From positions 9,492,700 through 9,556,699 of the forward strand of contig OW388304.1 in assembly GCA_936450465.1 (NCBI GenBank): a DNA stretch of 64,000 bases, written 5' to 3'. The translations under genes were made by a program, and so were the position numbers. The stretch is from Gibbula magus (taxonomy: Eukaryota; Mollusca; Gastropoda; Trochida; Trochidae). Under the pieces are notes generated by a model, which was not told the origin of the DNA, ran no database searches, and worked only from the letters and a program-made list of their open reading frames with translations. How positions within the stretch are numbered: the stretch's first letter is position 1; every line of letters starts with the position of its first letter. This document shows positions 1 through 11,640 of the stretch, piece by piece.

Positions 1-195
1 TACATCGAAATCACCACCCGGATCTACATTTACATCTACATGTTCATTTACATCAACATCTATATATTTACATAGATCTACCTTTACGTCTACATCTACA
101 TTGGCACACACAACTACGCGTACACCTAGATCTACATCTGCGTATGTATCTGTGTCATTATCTACATCTACGTTTACGTTTATATTTACAAAATG
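1..195. repeat. Degenerate ACATCT hexamer repeat
   Basis: The first ~195 bases are a decayed simple repeat built on ACATCT/TACATC units with many substitutions. The window edge cuts it, so its full length is unknown. No coding potential is seen. Confidence 0.75.
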
Positions 196-484
196 TACAT
201 ATACATCTTCGCAGTGACAGTACATTTTACGCAACTTGCATTATTACAATTTGGAGCAGTTTTTAATTGCAATTTTTAGCAGGTATTACAATTTGGAACA
301 CAACACACCGTGCATCTGTAGCTCGCTCGAACCTACAAACTATACGTTTACCGCTGTGGTAAATCACATTCAACATTGCTGAGTTACATCTGGTAGTACA
401 ACACAGCTATTCATAGGACGAAAGGTCAGTATGCCATTGCCTTATCACAAACATGTTTTGTTCCCATGAAAAACAAAATTGAAT

Positions 485-2092
485 ATGGTTGGACTGACTT
501 GTTTCGCTTCGGTTTGTTTGTGTACAGTTATACTTGTGATAGCTTCTACAAATGATAACAATGAATCCACCACCACGAAGCATCAGTGCACACAGCTGGA
601 GGAGACAGTATCAGACCTTCAGAAGCATATTGTGGCTCAGGATCAGAAGCAAACGGCCGTGCTTTCTACCATCTTATCTGGGTTGACTGAGACGAAGGAC
701 GAACTTGCCAAACTGCGGCATAACTACACAGTCCTTGAAAACGAGCTTTCTTCTTTGAAGGAGAATTATACGTCTCTTGATAGTACAGGAAAAAGTGAGT
801 TTGTCAGCAAGTGTACAGTGTATCTTGTCATATGTCTGATTTTTATGTTAAATTATCTCCGTAATATCGTTTATACATGTAAATGACAGGTAAGTAATCA
901 TCTCACTTAACATTCTTTTCACTAAATATTTTGTAAATCTACCGAGTTTTACATGGTATTTACAAATGTTTAGGGCCATTGTTAATTAATATAAAAAGAA
1001 ATGGCTGTCACGAAACTACACAACCAGTCTAAAGAAATGTCCAGATTCCGTCAAAACTGTAAACAATGTGTCCGCCTATGACGTTATACCAGTTCTGCAC
1101 AAGCACATATTACTAAAGACTGTTTAAATGAGACAAGAGTACATGTTCAGTATTTGACCAGTGTCTAAACAGAGAAATGGCATTTGAAATTGTTTTAATT
1201 TATAATTTTATAATTACCAATAAGCAGCAATACATGCATGGCCTCGCATTGAAGTGTTGATGATGATCATGATGCACGTGATCACAGTGCGTAAAGAATC
1301 AAACGGAAAAAGTTTTCTTACAAAGTATTGACTCGAATAAACATTTTCCTGATTTAAATGACTATCATATTATTGTTTAAGCATAACTTCGAGACCGCCG
1401 TTAAATATATTTTAGAAAGTATTTCATTTTACATCTCACAAGACATCATGTAGGCGTTTTGTTTTGTCCGGTAGTGTATATATCCTTTCCCTCGGATATC
1501 TTGGTGCTGTACCGAGCTGCTAACACGAAGTGTTCTTAACAAAGGAGCATTTCAGCGAGTTGTCTATCAAATTTGACGTGTTTTTAGTTCGGCTTCATTA
1601 TTCTTTCCTCTTGTTATTTCCTTAAATATTTCAAACGAATCGGTCAAAGTATCTCGTTATGTTTCAGGTTTCATTCGCCAAGAAATTGCTTTCGAAGCTA
1701 CCATGGTGAAGATAGGTGACCATAATCAACATAGAACATTCCTGGAAAACTCACCTCTTACATTTCCTACCATCCAATACAACAAAGGTAGTTGTTGGAA
1801 ACCATTCCATGGTATGTTCACTGCTGCTGTGAATGGTACCTATCTCTTCTGGGTAGACCTAACATTTACTGGTGTGGATGCCTTTACTCTCTCTATGAAG
1901 AGAAACGATGAAATTTTCGGTAAAGCATTTGGACGTCTTCCTAACCCAGCGGATACGACCATGACAAGTCGGATTTCCTTGACGAAGCTTGTTGAGGGGG
2001 ATCTTGTGCAATTCGTCGCAAACAAAAAAGTCAATTACTTGCCCCACGTCTCTTCGTGTGGAGGCGTTCTTCTGTTTTCTGACATACAGTGA
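485..2092 (+). CDS. Secreted C1q domain-containing protein, two exons (copy A)
   Basis: Exon 1 spans 485-794 and exon 2 spans 1668-2092. The ATG at 485 opens a hydrophobic signal peptide (MVGLTCFASVCLCTVILVIA), followed by a short Asn/Thr-rich linker and a coiled coil around LEETVSDLQKHIV and VLENELSSLKEN. The donor at 795 is GTGAGT and the acceptor TTTCAG ends at 1667. The intron is phase 1, and joining across it keeps one frame of about 244 aa. Exon 2 encodes a short C1q head (FEATM, NGTYLFW, EGDLVQF, CGGVLL) and ends at TGA 2090-2092. In molluscs such secreted, probably oligomeric proteins act as lectin-like recognition molecules; that role is family knowledge. Copies B, C and D on the minus strand have the same intron position and sequence. 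No internal defect is seen, so this copy looks functional. Confidence 0.88.
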
Positions 2093-3009
2093 TGCTATTG
2101 TATTATAATGAAGGGATATTAAAATATGGAGGGATTTTCTTCTCTCTGCACGATTTAAGATATTTTTTAGCACACACACACACTAATGTGTGTATGCACA
2201 ATATGGACGGTAACCGGGGACAGTGTGTTTTTAACTTTTCACTATTCAACTGGGGACATGGCATCGCGTATATGTACACTATGTAACTGGGGACATTGTA
2301 GGTGTTGTGAGTATTTCGAGTTTATATTACGGTTTATGATGAGTTGATACACCTTCAATGAAACCCTGATAAGCGTAAAGTGAACAGAACAGACCAAAAT
2401 TGTCTGATTTCTGTTTTTATCACCTGGTGAAACGTACAAGCAGCTGCCTATCTATATTAACCCAGCTATATAATACATGATTTATTTTAATCATATTCTT
2501 ACTGTATCATCTGTATTGTCATAATGTATAGACGCTCAATCTCATTTTACTTATTTCACGTCGCCAAATTCTCGACCAACAAGTACTCATGTTCTGATCT
2601 CATATACAAAATCAGTGCTTGGAGTATTCAAACGGATATTTGTTCTTGAATGTAAACATTATCAAAACAACCTTCGCTTCAGGTGATTGAAGCAGGTTTC
2701 TCGGTATTGATAAATTAAGCAATCTGAATTATTGTCAATCCTGTAGTACAAGCTAAGATATACATAAATATCTTATTCGTTCAGTGCAATTGTCGAAGCA
2801 GTTTGGATGACTTAAATCAAACACACGTGGGCAAGTTTTGTCTGTACACCACCACAGGTCTGACGTGTTTTGATACTTAACAGAGGTTGGAGATCCAAAA
2901 CATTCAGTTTCACTCCAAAATGATATTAAACAGATAATGATAACAAAATACAATTTCAAATAATTAATAGTTTTTATTGATAATGATGCAGTCCTCACTG
3001 GCAAACTAT

Positions 3010-3515
3010 GGCGTAGATGCCGATGCATCTTGAGAGGGAACGGTCTCCTGTGCATTTTGAGAGGGAATGGTTTCCAATTTATCTTGAGAGGGAACGATCT
3101 CCTGTGCATCTTGAGAGGGAACGGTCTCCTGTGCATCTTGAGAGGGAATGGTTTCCTGTGCATCTTGAGAGGGAATGGTTTCCAATTCATCTTGAGAGGG
3201 AACGGTCTCCTGTGCATCTTGAGAGTGAGTGGTTTCCAATTCATCTTGAGAGGGAATGGTTTCCAATTATATTGAGAGGGAACGGTCTCCTGTGCATCTT
3301 GAGAGTGAGTGGTTTCCAATTCATCTTGAGAGGGAATGGTTTCCAATTCATCTTGAGAGAGAACATCCTCCTGTGCATCTTGAGAGAGAAAAGCCTCCTG
3401 TGCATCTCAGAGAAGGGTCTCCAATTCATCTTGAGAGGTTGGTTGCTGAATCATATTGAGAGAGGTTGGTTGTTGAATCATCTTGAGAGAGATTGGTTGC
3501 TGAAAACACCGATAG
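3010..3515. repeat. 30-bp minisatellite, open in several frames
   Basis: About 16 tandem copies of a ~30-bp unit (CATCTTGAGAGGGAACGGTC plus about ten more bases) run through this stretch and become more diverged to the right. Because the unit length is a multiple of three, both strands stay open. On the minus strand one frame reads as ten-residue repeats such as QDAQETVPSQ. Another minus frame, 3346-2753, leaves the repeat and adds a hydrophobic stretch and a Cys-containing tail. A 3-bp deletion near 3409 makes an in-frame TGA, and a 1-bp deletion near 3270 shifts frame. A repeat-containing minus-strand gene, once possibly running 3595 to 2753, cannot be excluded but is weakly supported. Confidence 0.85.
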
Positions 3516-3599
3516 AGATTGGTTGCTGAATCATCATGTGGATGGATGTGGCCGGGAGGGTAGGCAATGTCATATGCTCTGTCAACATCCTTCAAAAAC

Positions 3600-5630
3600 T
3601 TTGCAAGGATTGTTTTCCTCAGTTTTTTCTGAAAAAGTCAAAATTGTCATGTATTCTCAAAACTCTATTTAAACTATATTTTATTCTTAAAACTTGATAA
3701 TGAACCTAAATAGTGCGGATATGACCACATTAGCTAAATCATTTGTTAGTTTCCTCAGGGTTGCTTAAATTGTCTTTTTGGGGTTGGATACTGGATGTAC
3801 TGTAAATCCTTAATAATCGCCTGCTTTGAATAATCGATGGGTCTGAACAGTCTCAACTTTCAAACGCAAGGCATAACTCTTGCTAGTCTCCATTAATGGC
3901 TGATTTAAGCCTTGCAGTATTTCCTTAAGATATATGTGCTAGGAAATTGGGACCAACTATGCATTTCAGGTGCAACGACCCACTAACTTGGCATAGCGAG
4001 GGAAATACTGCAATCGGCCAGATTAAAATCAACTCAATTCATAGCATTAAAAAAAACTCCATCATCGTAGTGAGATAACAACTTGAAATGAATTAGCAGA
4101 TATGTTGCCCTGAATGTAGGTTTGACAAAGTCTCGATGTCTCGCATGTTGCATAAAAAAACTTGTCATCAAAAGGGTTCGGTATGAACAGCTATTTATCC
4201 GTCTCCATCAAAATAGCGTGTCGCAACAAAGATAAGAAACCAGTTTGTCCTTACTCGAATCGATTTAATTCTGCTATTTCATCGTTGCAAAAATTCAAAA
4301 TTTATGCCAATTAATTAAAAAACAGTACTTTATACATTCTAGTTACATATGTGATAATTACTCACATATAATTGACCCTATTCAATATTTTAAGCAATCT
4401 TCTGTATCATTCTTTAAATAAGTTATGGGGTTTCCAACTTGACGAGTCTCCATAAAACAACCGCTGTTGAAACAATGTGATTGTTGTTAAAGTGGTGAAA
4501 GTACGAACTTGAATGTAGTTATTTAAGACCTAGATTCAGAGCAACACGTCTGCTATTTTTTGTTAGAATCCGTATCCCGGTATGACAGTAGACAACATTT
4601 TGTTGCTCTAGTTGGGTCGATTTAAATTAGATTGGAAAAATTACATTTCATGTTTCACAATGTGAGAGTCATAAGCAATCATTCATCATGAAATTGAATA
4701 AAATAGAACAGGCAAAAAAAATCCAAAAATTAAGTTAGGCTGCATAAAAAAATATGTTTCTTTCGTTTTTCGTCACTTTAAGTGACGAAGGTGGTAGGAA
4801 GATTTTTCTTTTAAAAATTCATTAATGTTACGACTAAAATGTACTGTTGACATACACAACACATGAATAATCATGCTTACAGAACGACTGCCATTGTTCG
4901 AAATTATGGATAATTGGGTCAACCTATTAAATAATTATTTTTTCCAGATAACAAAAAAAGTGGTTACGCGCACAAATATAAGTGACCGATGCCCGAGAAA
5001 CATTAATTTGTTTTTTAATACAGAGCTCCCATTACTTGATACCATCATAATTTTAAATATGACTATGGTTATATGTTCGTAAGTGAATGCAATGATTAAT
5101 TATGTTTTAATTTTAATTTTTGACTGTCCACTGTCCTGCATTTAGACTGGGGAGATTAGAAATGCATAAAATAGTTTGCCTTAGATTCAGAATTCATGAT
5201 TGTAGCCATGCATTTAAAGCTTCCATAGTATTAGTCATTTCCTTAAACATGAACACTCAATTTCTGAAATAAAATACTAAATTTAAAGTTATATTTGTAA
5301 AATTTAGACCAACACATAAGAAAGTCACTAGTGTATTTAGGTATGTTTTGCTTATGTTAAACTGGCAGCATACAAGCGTCAATATAAACATGAAACATGT
5401 TCTTGAACTGTTGTTTTTCTGGAAGTTTCCTTGGCATGGTATCAAATGATAAAAACATTGCGTTTTTCGTATCTTACCTTGAAAAATAAATTATCTAAAA
5501 CAGATTCTAGGGTTCATACAGATTTGCTTTCACAATTAATGACTTTTCAAAATATCTTCTTGGTTTATGTTTTTCAGACTTTATAAATGTGTATGTATCC
5601 TTGAATCTGTAAACATTTTTTCTAAAAGTT
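3600..5630. other. No gene recognised
   Basis: AT-rich sequence without a convincing exon. The small ORFs here (for example 4873-5082) match no family I recognise and lack flanking splice or start context. A small hairpin (CGTCACTTTAAGTGACG) lies at about 4771. Confidence 0.5.
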
Positions 5631-5634
5631 TTAA

Positions 5635-5672
5635 GTGAGTGAGTGAGTTATTGTTTAACGCCGCTTCGGCAG
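5635..5672 (-). mobile_element. Solo LINE/SINE 3' tail (38 bp)
   Basis: The segment reads GTGAGTGAGTGAGTTATTG followed by TTTAACGCCGCTTCGGCAG, the same tail that ends the I-like LINE at 11.3-12.4 kb. Flanks AAAAGTTTTAAG and CAAAATTTTAAG look like a diverged target-site duplication. It is best read as an extremely 5'-truncated retroinsertion. Confidence 0.6.
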
Positions 5673-5699
5673 CAAAATTTTAAGGATAACATATAATGC

Positions 5700-7380
5700 C
5701 GTTTTTGATGAACAATAGGTACATGTACATACTAGGGCCGTGATTAGGGCCTTTAATTAACAAAGATATATCAGATGACTTTAATTACCGCGAAATATGT
5801 ATTGCCATACCTTGTATTGTGATGATTTATGTAAAGAAATATCTATTTTTTGGGGTAAAAAAAGCTATAGTTAGTCAAAAAGCAAGTATATACCCTACAC
5901 AAAGAACATGTAAAAAAAATAAAATTGGATGTCTAAAAATCATATTGTTACAGCTACAAGTTAAAGAATTCTATTTTCTTGCGTATCAATTAGAGTGTAT
6001 CATTATACTAGCTGTATCTCTAGTCAGAATTGGATACACATTGTGTCATTAAATTTAAAAAGAGTGCCTGTATACAATTAAATTGTAATTTTTTGAGCCA
6101 ATACAGACCTAGGGCGACACTTGGCACACATAAATACCATCGTTGTAGAAACTGACATAGTGCCAGGATGCTAACATAACGCCTTTAGGCAACAGTAACT
6201 TGAGGCCTAAAAAGCATGTGGTTCCGATTTCACTACCGACCTGTGCCAGTAGACTGGAAATGCAAAATCACACGGATGATTGAAAAGCAACGAAATTTAA
6301 TAACATACAAAATGACATTCTATAAATCAACAGTTTTCTATTCTTAATCACACTATCTGTCACAATACAAATGTATTATTAAAGTGCATGTATTATTACC
6401 TTCTTTTCTGACAGGATGTCTTTTGCTCTGAAATCAGAAGTAATATTAAACATTCAAGTAATTTTAATCAACGTGCTCGTTACATTTAACGAAACTGGAA
6501 TGCTCTGTTAACATTTGTCTAGTATCGCCTATTGTTTTAAAATGTTCACCATGTTCATAAATTCAAGTGGCAATCCCGTATGTTCTCATTAAGTGGTCAA
6601 TTTGTGCAACTGAGGAGAACTGTGTTCGCCTTAATGTTTTTACAAGATTTTAATTAATATATATCTGAAAAGTCTCACTATCACTGGCGATGATTTGATG
6701 TTCATTTTCGCTAATATGGCGTTAGCCTTCTGCCGAATCTCACCACTGGCTGCAAACGTTTTATACTGAAACATATAGTAGCATATACAATTAAATAAAA
6801 AGGAAAATAAACCAATAACTACATGTAAACTTGAGAGATATCCGAAGGGTGAGGAGCAACATTTTGAATTTATTAATTTTTTCAGTATCATATTTGTTTT
6901 ACTAAACTCAAGCTTCCTCACAATATTGGATATTAGACATAGAAACATAATGCTCGTGCCTGAAATAAGGTTTGAATTTAAGTATGCCATTATGAATGAC
7001 AAATATAACTGAATTGATTGATTGCATTAATAAACTGGCTACCTTTTTAAGGTCAGTACAATTGTGGGATATTTTCTCAGCAAGTGGTAGCGCATTTTGT
7101 TTCATCTATGGCATGTATTTAAACGCCATTGCCATTACGCAATTATTTTCGATGATGAATTCATATGTAAGTAGGGCATCAAGTAAGTGGTTTTCGTCAT
7201 TAAACAAGTAAAAAAAAACTGGGAATGTGTCCAAAACATGATCGAACAAATGTTGTTAACACTAGTTCATCTATTTCATAAACATGTACTTAAAACAGAC
7301 TCGAAGGCAGACATACACATGGGTTTAAATTAGGTGAAGCATCAGCCTCTCTCGGCGATAACAATCATGATAATATATAT
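5700..7380. other. No gene recognised
   Basis: AT-rich intergenic sequence. The ORFs at 5819-6052 and 6640-7211 are short and lack recognisable motifs. I see no RNA gene or transposon border. Confidence 0.45.
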
Positions 7381-7383
7381 ATT

Positions 7384-7640
7384 GAGGTGAGGTGAGGTGA
7401 GTAAGTCTTTAACGCCGCTTTCAAGAGTATTTCACTTATATCGCGGCTGCTAGTATTATGGCAGGGAGAAAGCCCGCAACGCCATGTGGCTATGCAGTGC
7501 GGTGAAACCTGCGAACAGCGGCTGGAACTGGCGAACCATGGGTGGTACTACTCTGAATTTCAGTGAAGCATTGCACCCAAACCTTACTGCGTGTAGAACA
7601 GTTCTCTACTGCAGACAAAGTTGCCGTGCCCCTGGCGGGA
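7384..7640 (-). mobile_element. tRNA-derived SINE, head truncated
   Basis: This is the family whose complete copies lie at 20.0, 22.0, 26.3 and 28.8 kb. In the given orientation it starts with a GAGGT repeat tail and TTTAACGCCGCTTTCAAGAG, continues through the GCGGCTGCTAGTATTATGG body, and stops at CCTGGCGGGA. Most of the tRNA-like head is missing at the right end, so the copy has lost its pol III promoter. Confidence 0.85.
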
Positions 7641-7946
7641 ATATATATTGACAAGTTGGCCTTATTTAGACTTTGTCTATAAATGCATGCATATGTTTCT
7701 GTTGAAATGACATACGCGGCAACCGGGGACACGTGTGTATAGGCGAGAAAATGGTAGCTTTTTGCTCGGCCCAAGTAATAATAATAGTGCATATTTATAT
7801 TGCGCACAAATCCACGCTCGAAAGCATGCTCATGGCGCTGTATCTTCAGTGGAAATAACATGGGTAACCGGGCTCACTACCGTTTGGAGCTAAAATTAAC
7901 ATATATAACCTACAAAAATACCGTTTATTTCGATTTTTGCCTTCGT

Positions 7947-7972
7947 CTTAACCGGGGAGGTCCCCGGTTAAG
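7947..7972. repeat. 26-bp palindrome of the AACCGGGGAC motif
   Basis: Two 12-base arms (CTTAACCGGGGA and its complement) flank two unpaired Gs. Related AACCGGGGAC or AACTGGGGAC words recur at about 7720 and 7980-8020, and again at 2214-2300 after C1q copy A. Confidence 0.6.
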
Positions 7973-8022
7973 TGTGTGTCCCCGGTTAATGTTTGTGTAT
8001 TCAAATGGATGCCCCCGGTTAA

Positions 8023-8832
8023 AGAGCCATCAAGGATGTTAGTGTTTCAATTTTTTGGAAAATATACTTATAACGCCATTCGCCAGAGAAATCTTTTATC
8101 TACAACATGGCATATGTTAAATAATTTCCATATCACGACAAAGTAATGCAATTTGGTTTCAAAGAGAAGTACCACTTCGACTAGCGCGCGCTAAGGGTAT
8201 CTGACGTCATATAAACAGAATCCCCTTTTTTCCGTAATAGCGTGAAGGCTCGTCTCTAGCGCAAGTCGCCATAACAACCCATGTGCTGTACGTGCTGCAC
8301 GTGTCTCTCTTGCAAGTTACCCTTGTCACACATTACTGAATGTGACGATTGCTTTACAAACAATGTTTCTAAATGTCCTGATAATATACAAATTATTTCC
8401 TGTTTTAATGTTCTTTTAATTGAGATAAGACCAGCAAATTATGACAAATTTTTACTCTCATTAATTATAAAATTCAAGAAAAATACCTAGTTGGGTAAAA
8501 CAATTATTCCAATATCTGTAGCAAATACATTATTAAATGAAATGGTAAATAAATAACCGCCAAAAAATTATGTTTTTCGTTTTCTTTCATTGCTCATATT
8601 TGTTTTATTCTTTCGTGTCTTTGTTTACTGTGTGTGAGCTAGACCATAATGCTTTGCGCTTGAAAATAATAGACTGGATCTATATTTAGACTGGAAAACA
8701 CCTTTACTAATTAATGCAATTTTTCGGCTTATTTTAAGTTGAAAAAAATTGGGAAAAATTAAGTTTATTTATTTTACGGAGATAGATTTTGGGAAAATTT
8801 TCGATATGTTCATCAACATCCTTGATGGCTCT
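8023..8832. mobile_element. TTAA-flanked non-autonomous DNA transposon, copy A
   Basis: The 810-bp segment has terminal inverted repeats AGAGCCATCAAGGATGTT and is bounded on both sides by TTAA (8019-8022 and 8833-8836). A second copy lies in the opposite orientation at 41432-42280 and a truncated one at 39621-39762. TTAA target duplication is the hallmark of piggyBac-type transposases, but the terminal bases are not typical piggyBac ends. There is no transposase ORF; the small ORF at 8281-8490 matches nothing I know. Confidence 0.8.
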
Positions 8833-8842
8833 TTAAGGGGAT

Positions 8843-8890
8843 TCACACACCCACACACACACTCACATACGCGCGCGCGCACACGCACAC
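8843..8890. repeat. CA/CG dinucleotide-rich microsatellite
   Basis: ACACAC runs mixed with a short CGCGCGCG core lie just outside the right end of the TTAA element. Confidence 0.8.
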
Positions 8891-9328
8891 AGAGACACAG
8901 AGAGACCAACACACGCACATCCATTATTTTTTCCATATATATAACGCCTTGGGTCTGTTCATATCAAACTCATTTGAGTATGCCCAGGGACAATTTTTAT
9001 GTTGAAAACGACAAACTATTACTGTCTAGCAAGCTAAATCTGCAGTATATGCAATATATGTGACGTTGTCAACCTCTGCAATTCCTTCCCACATGTAAAC
9101 ATAGCGTAATTCGCATAATATCCCACATGTGGGTTGCTGTTGTCGTAGCTGAGTAAGGTGTTAAATTAGTGTTAGACTTTACTTGATTGAGAAGTATTCA
9201 GATTCAAGGTTAGTTGTATAACCTCTGAGTTTTAAGTTGAGCATGAAACGTGAGTTAAGCATGAAATGAAACTCGATAAAGTTGTATAACCTCGGGGCCT
9301 GGATTACGTGTAGGATAAAAAACGATAC

Positions 9329-9462
9329 AGAGGTTATGCTTGGGATTGTAAAACCCGAGGTAAGAAAGCTGAGCAGGAAGTAAGTACGGAAGCGAAGCTT
9401 GAGATCTTACTTCCCCGAAACTTTCTTAACGAGGGTTTTCAATCCCAAGCATAACCGAGGTA
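9329..9462. repeat. Fold-back element, ~55-bp arms
   Basis: The left arm (GAGGTTATGCTTGGGATTG, then AAACCCGAGGTAAGAAAG) pairs with the right arm (CTTTCTTAACGAGGGTTTT, then CAATCCCAAGCATAACC). It could form a long cruciform or RNA hairpin. A palindrome of the same design lies at 47439-47572. No ORF is present. Confidence 0.7.
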
Positions 9463-9715
9463 GATTGTTTTATCTAACTTAGATACCGTAAAACATAAAT
9501 GTGAGCGCTTATCTATATTGAGGTTTTCTTACAGCAGAAGAATGAAGGGTAGTGTCTTTTTTTAAATTTTATAACTGTCAAATGTCAAAATTTACATTTT
9601 ATAATGTTTGATTCCCAAATTCTGCGTTATAAAGAGTATGTCTCCCGGATTAGCGTTATATAGAGGCAATGACAGTGTGACTGTAAATAGAGGAAATCCA
9701 CGCAGTTCTTTCGGC

Positions 9716-9790
9716 TTCCTCGGTAGCATGGAGGTAGAGCGTCCGGTTTAAAGAGCAAAGGGTATCGAGTTCGATTCCCGCCATCTCCAC
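9716..9790 (+). tRNA. tRNA-like remnant (probable pseudogene)
   Basis: A B-box-like GAGTTCGATTCC sits 5' of CCATCTCCA, and an A-box-like TAGCATGGAGG sits about 45 bases upstream. The anticodon arm does not pair well and no complete acceptor stem forms. This is more likely a tRNA pseudogene or SINE head than a working tRNA. Confidence 0.25.
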
Positions 9791-10879
9791 TCTGAAAAAG
9801 TTATCCTTGTATACTTTTTGATAATAATTATTATGAATTGATTTGTGAAAAAAATCTTAGTCTCATTGAAGGTCTTACTATCAAAAGTAAAAACTTACTT
9901 TCACAATAAAAAACATCACACGTGGTTATTATCAGAATAAATACCGACTGAAATAATAATTAGGGGTTATTACGAGAAAACAAGATACCTACGAAACAAT
10001 AGACAAAATCCCTGATAGGTTTCTAATTGTTTAGACGACATCCATGAGGATGCACACACTGGTCCTCAGTATATGATCTACTAAGCACATGCTGTAACTG
10101 GAATATGCTTTAATAATACGTGTAAATCATAGCTTGTAAACTAGAGATCTACCGTGAACTATTGAATTAATATCAGTTTATTAAATATAATCGTTCAGTG
10201 CAAAACTATACTGGATTGCATAACACATGATGGCTCAATCAACTCTACTTCTATAGATACCATTATAGCTAAAATGGATGGAATTATCATGAAACAGCCC
10301 TCTTGTTATCAGAAATGAGCGGGCCACTGCAAATGATAACGGCCCTCTCAACGCTGACGACGGGCCATTATCACTTCGTTTCTAAGTGACGTCACTTTAG
10401 AATCTCCTCTTGAAATTTCAACAAATATGGCGACCAAATGAGCGTATCGACTCGGAACATTTTAAAACGTTGTAAATGTCTTTCTTTCAAACGAGAACAC
10501 GTAATTTTGCCAAATAATATCATAAACACGATGTGACAATACAACCGCACTCATTCTTAAGTGTTTTAAACAAAATAAAGAAGAATGTCGTTCTCAGTCA
10601 CTACTGGTAGATTTAGGTAGCCTAGTTACGCATGCATCCTTAATTTGCTAAATATGTAATGATTTGTTGATTTTCATTATTTCACTGATTGGTTATATAA
10701 CAAAAGAATTAGTGAGCACAGCTTTTAACATTGGTCAAAGAGAAATGTTTGAAAATAGCAAAAGGGCATCAATGTTTAAACTTTTGTATGAACAGACCAT
10801 TATATATAAGTATTATTAAAGCAGAGAAAGTATAATACTTGTAAGCATGTTTTAGAAGTAAAAGTCGAAAAATTTGAAA

Positions 10880-11300
10880 AATGGCATTAAATATGCAAAT
10901 GAGGGTATGAAACATACAAATATGCAAATGAGGGAATGAAATATAAAAATGACAGATGTACACCTCAGTGGTTTCGTAACATTTGAACAATTAGTGTCTG
11001 AGTTATGAGTGGAACAAAAAGTGTGAATAGCGAAGATGAAAAACGGAGAAAATTTGCATAAATTATGCAAATGAGGGTATGAAACATACAAAAGGCAGAT
11101 GTACACATCATGGTGATTGTACATATCAAGTTTCGCAACATTTGAACAACTGGTTTCAGAGTTATGAGTGGAACAAAAAGTGTGAATGGTTAAGTCGAAA
11201 ACGGAGAAAATTTGCATAAATTTTGCAAATGAGGGTATGAAACATACAAAAGGCAGATGTACACATAGTGATGATTATATGTATCAAGTTACAAGACATT
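10880..11300. repeat. Tandem repeat, ~160-bp unit, ~2.7 copies
   Basis: The landmark GAGGGTATGAAACATACAAA recurs at about 10901, 11073 and 11231 (spacing 172 and 158). Each unit also carries TTATGAGTGGAACAAAAAGT. The repeat abuts the 3' end of the LINE that follows. Confidence 0.75.
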
Positions 11301-11301
11301 T

Positions 11302-11640
11302 GAGTGAGTGAGTGAGTGAGTGAGTGAGTTATTGTTTAACGCCGCTTCGGCAGTATTGCAGCCATTAGCGGCGAGATATTTAATTTATCTGCCTAATTTT
11401 AAAAAAAGAAAATTGCAATTGAGTGAGTGAGTGAGTGAGTTATTATTTAACGCCGCTTCGGCAGTATTGCAGCCATTAGCGGCGAGATATTTAATTTATC
11501 TGCCAAATTAAAAAAAAAGAAAATTGCAATCGAGTGAGTGAGTGAGTTATTATTTAACGCCGCTTCGGCAGTATTGCAGCCATTAGCGGCGAGATATTTA
11601 ATTTATTTGCCTAATTTAAAAAAGAAAAATTGCAATTGAA
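11302..11640 (-). repeat. Triplicated LINE 3' tail
   Basis: The terminal unit GTGAGTGAG - TTTAACGCCGCTTCGGCAG - TATTGCAGCCATTAGCGGCG - ATTTAATTTAT occurs three times in tandem, with GCCGCTTCGG at 11341, 11452 and 11559. The spacing of 111 and 107 bp shows duplication of the tail alone. Confidence 0.85.

Noticed and set aside
1859..2179. Minus-strand ORFs over the C1q exon
   Set aside because: They are antisense shadows of the C1q coding sequence, with no start context or motif.
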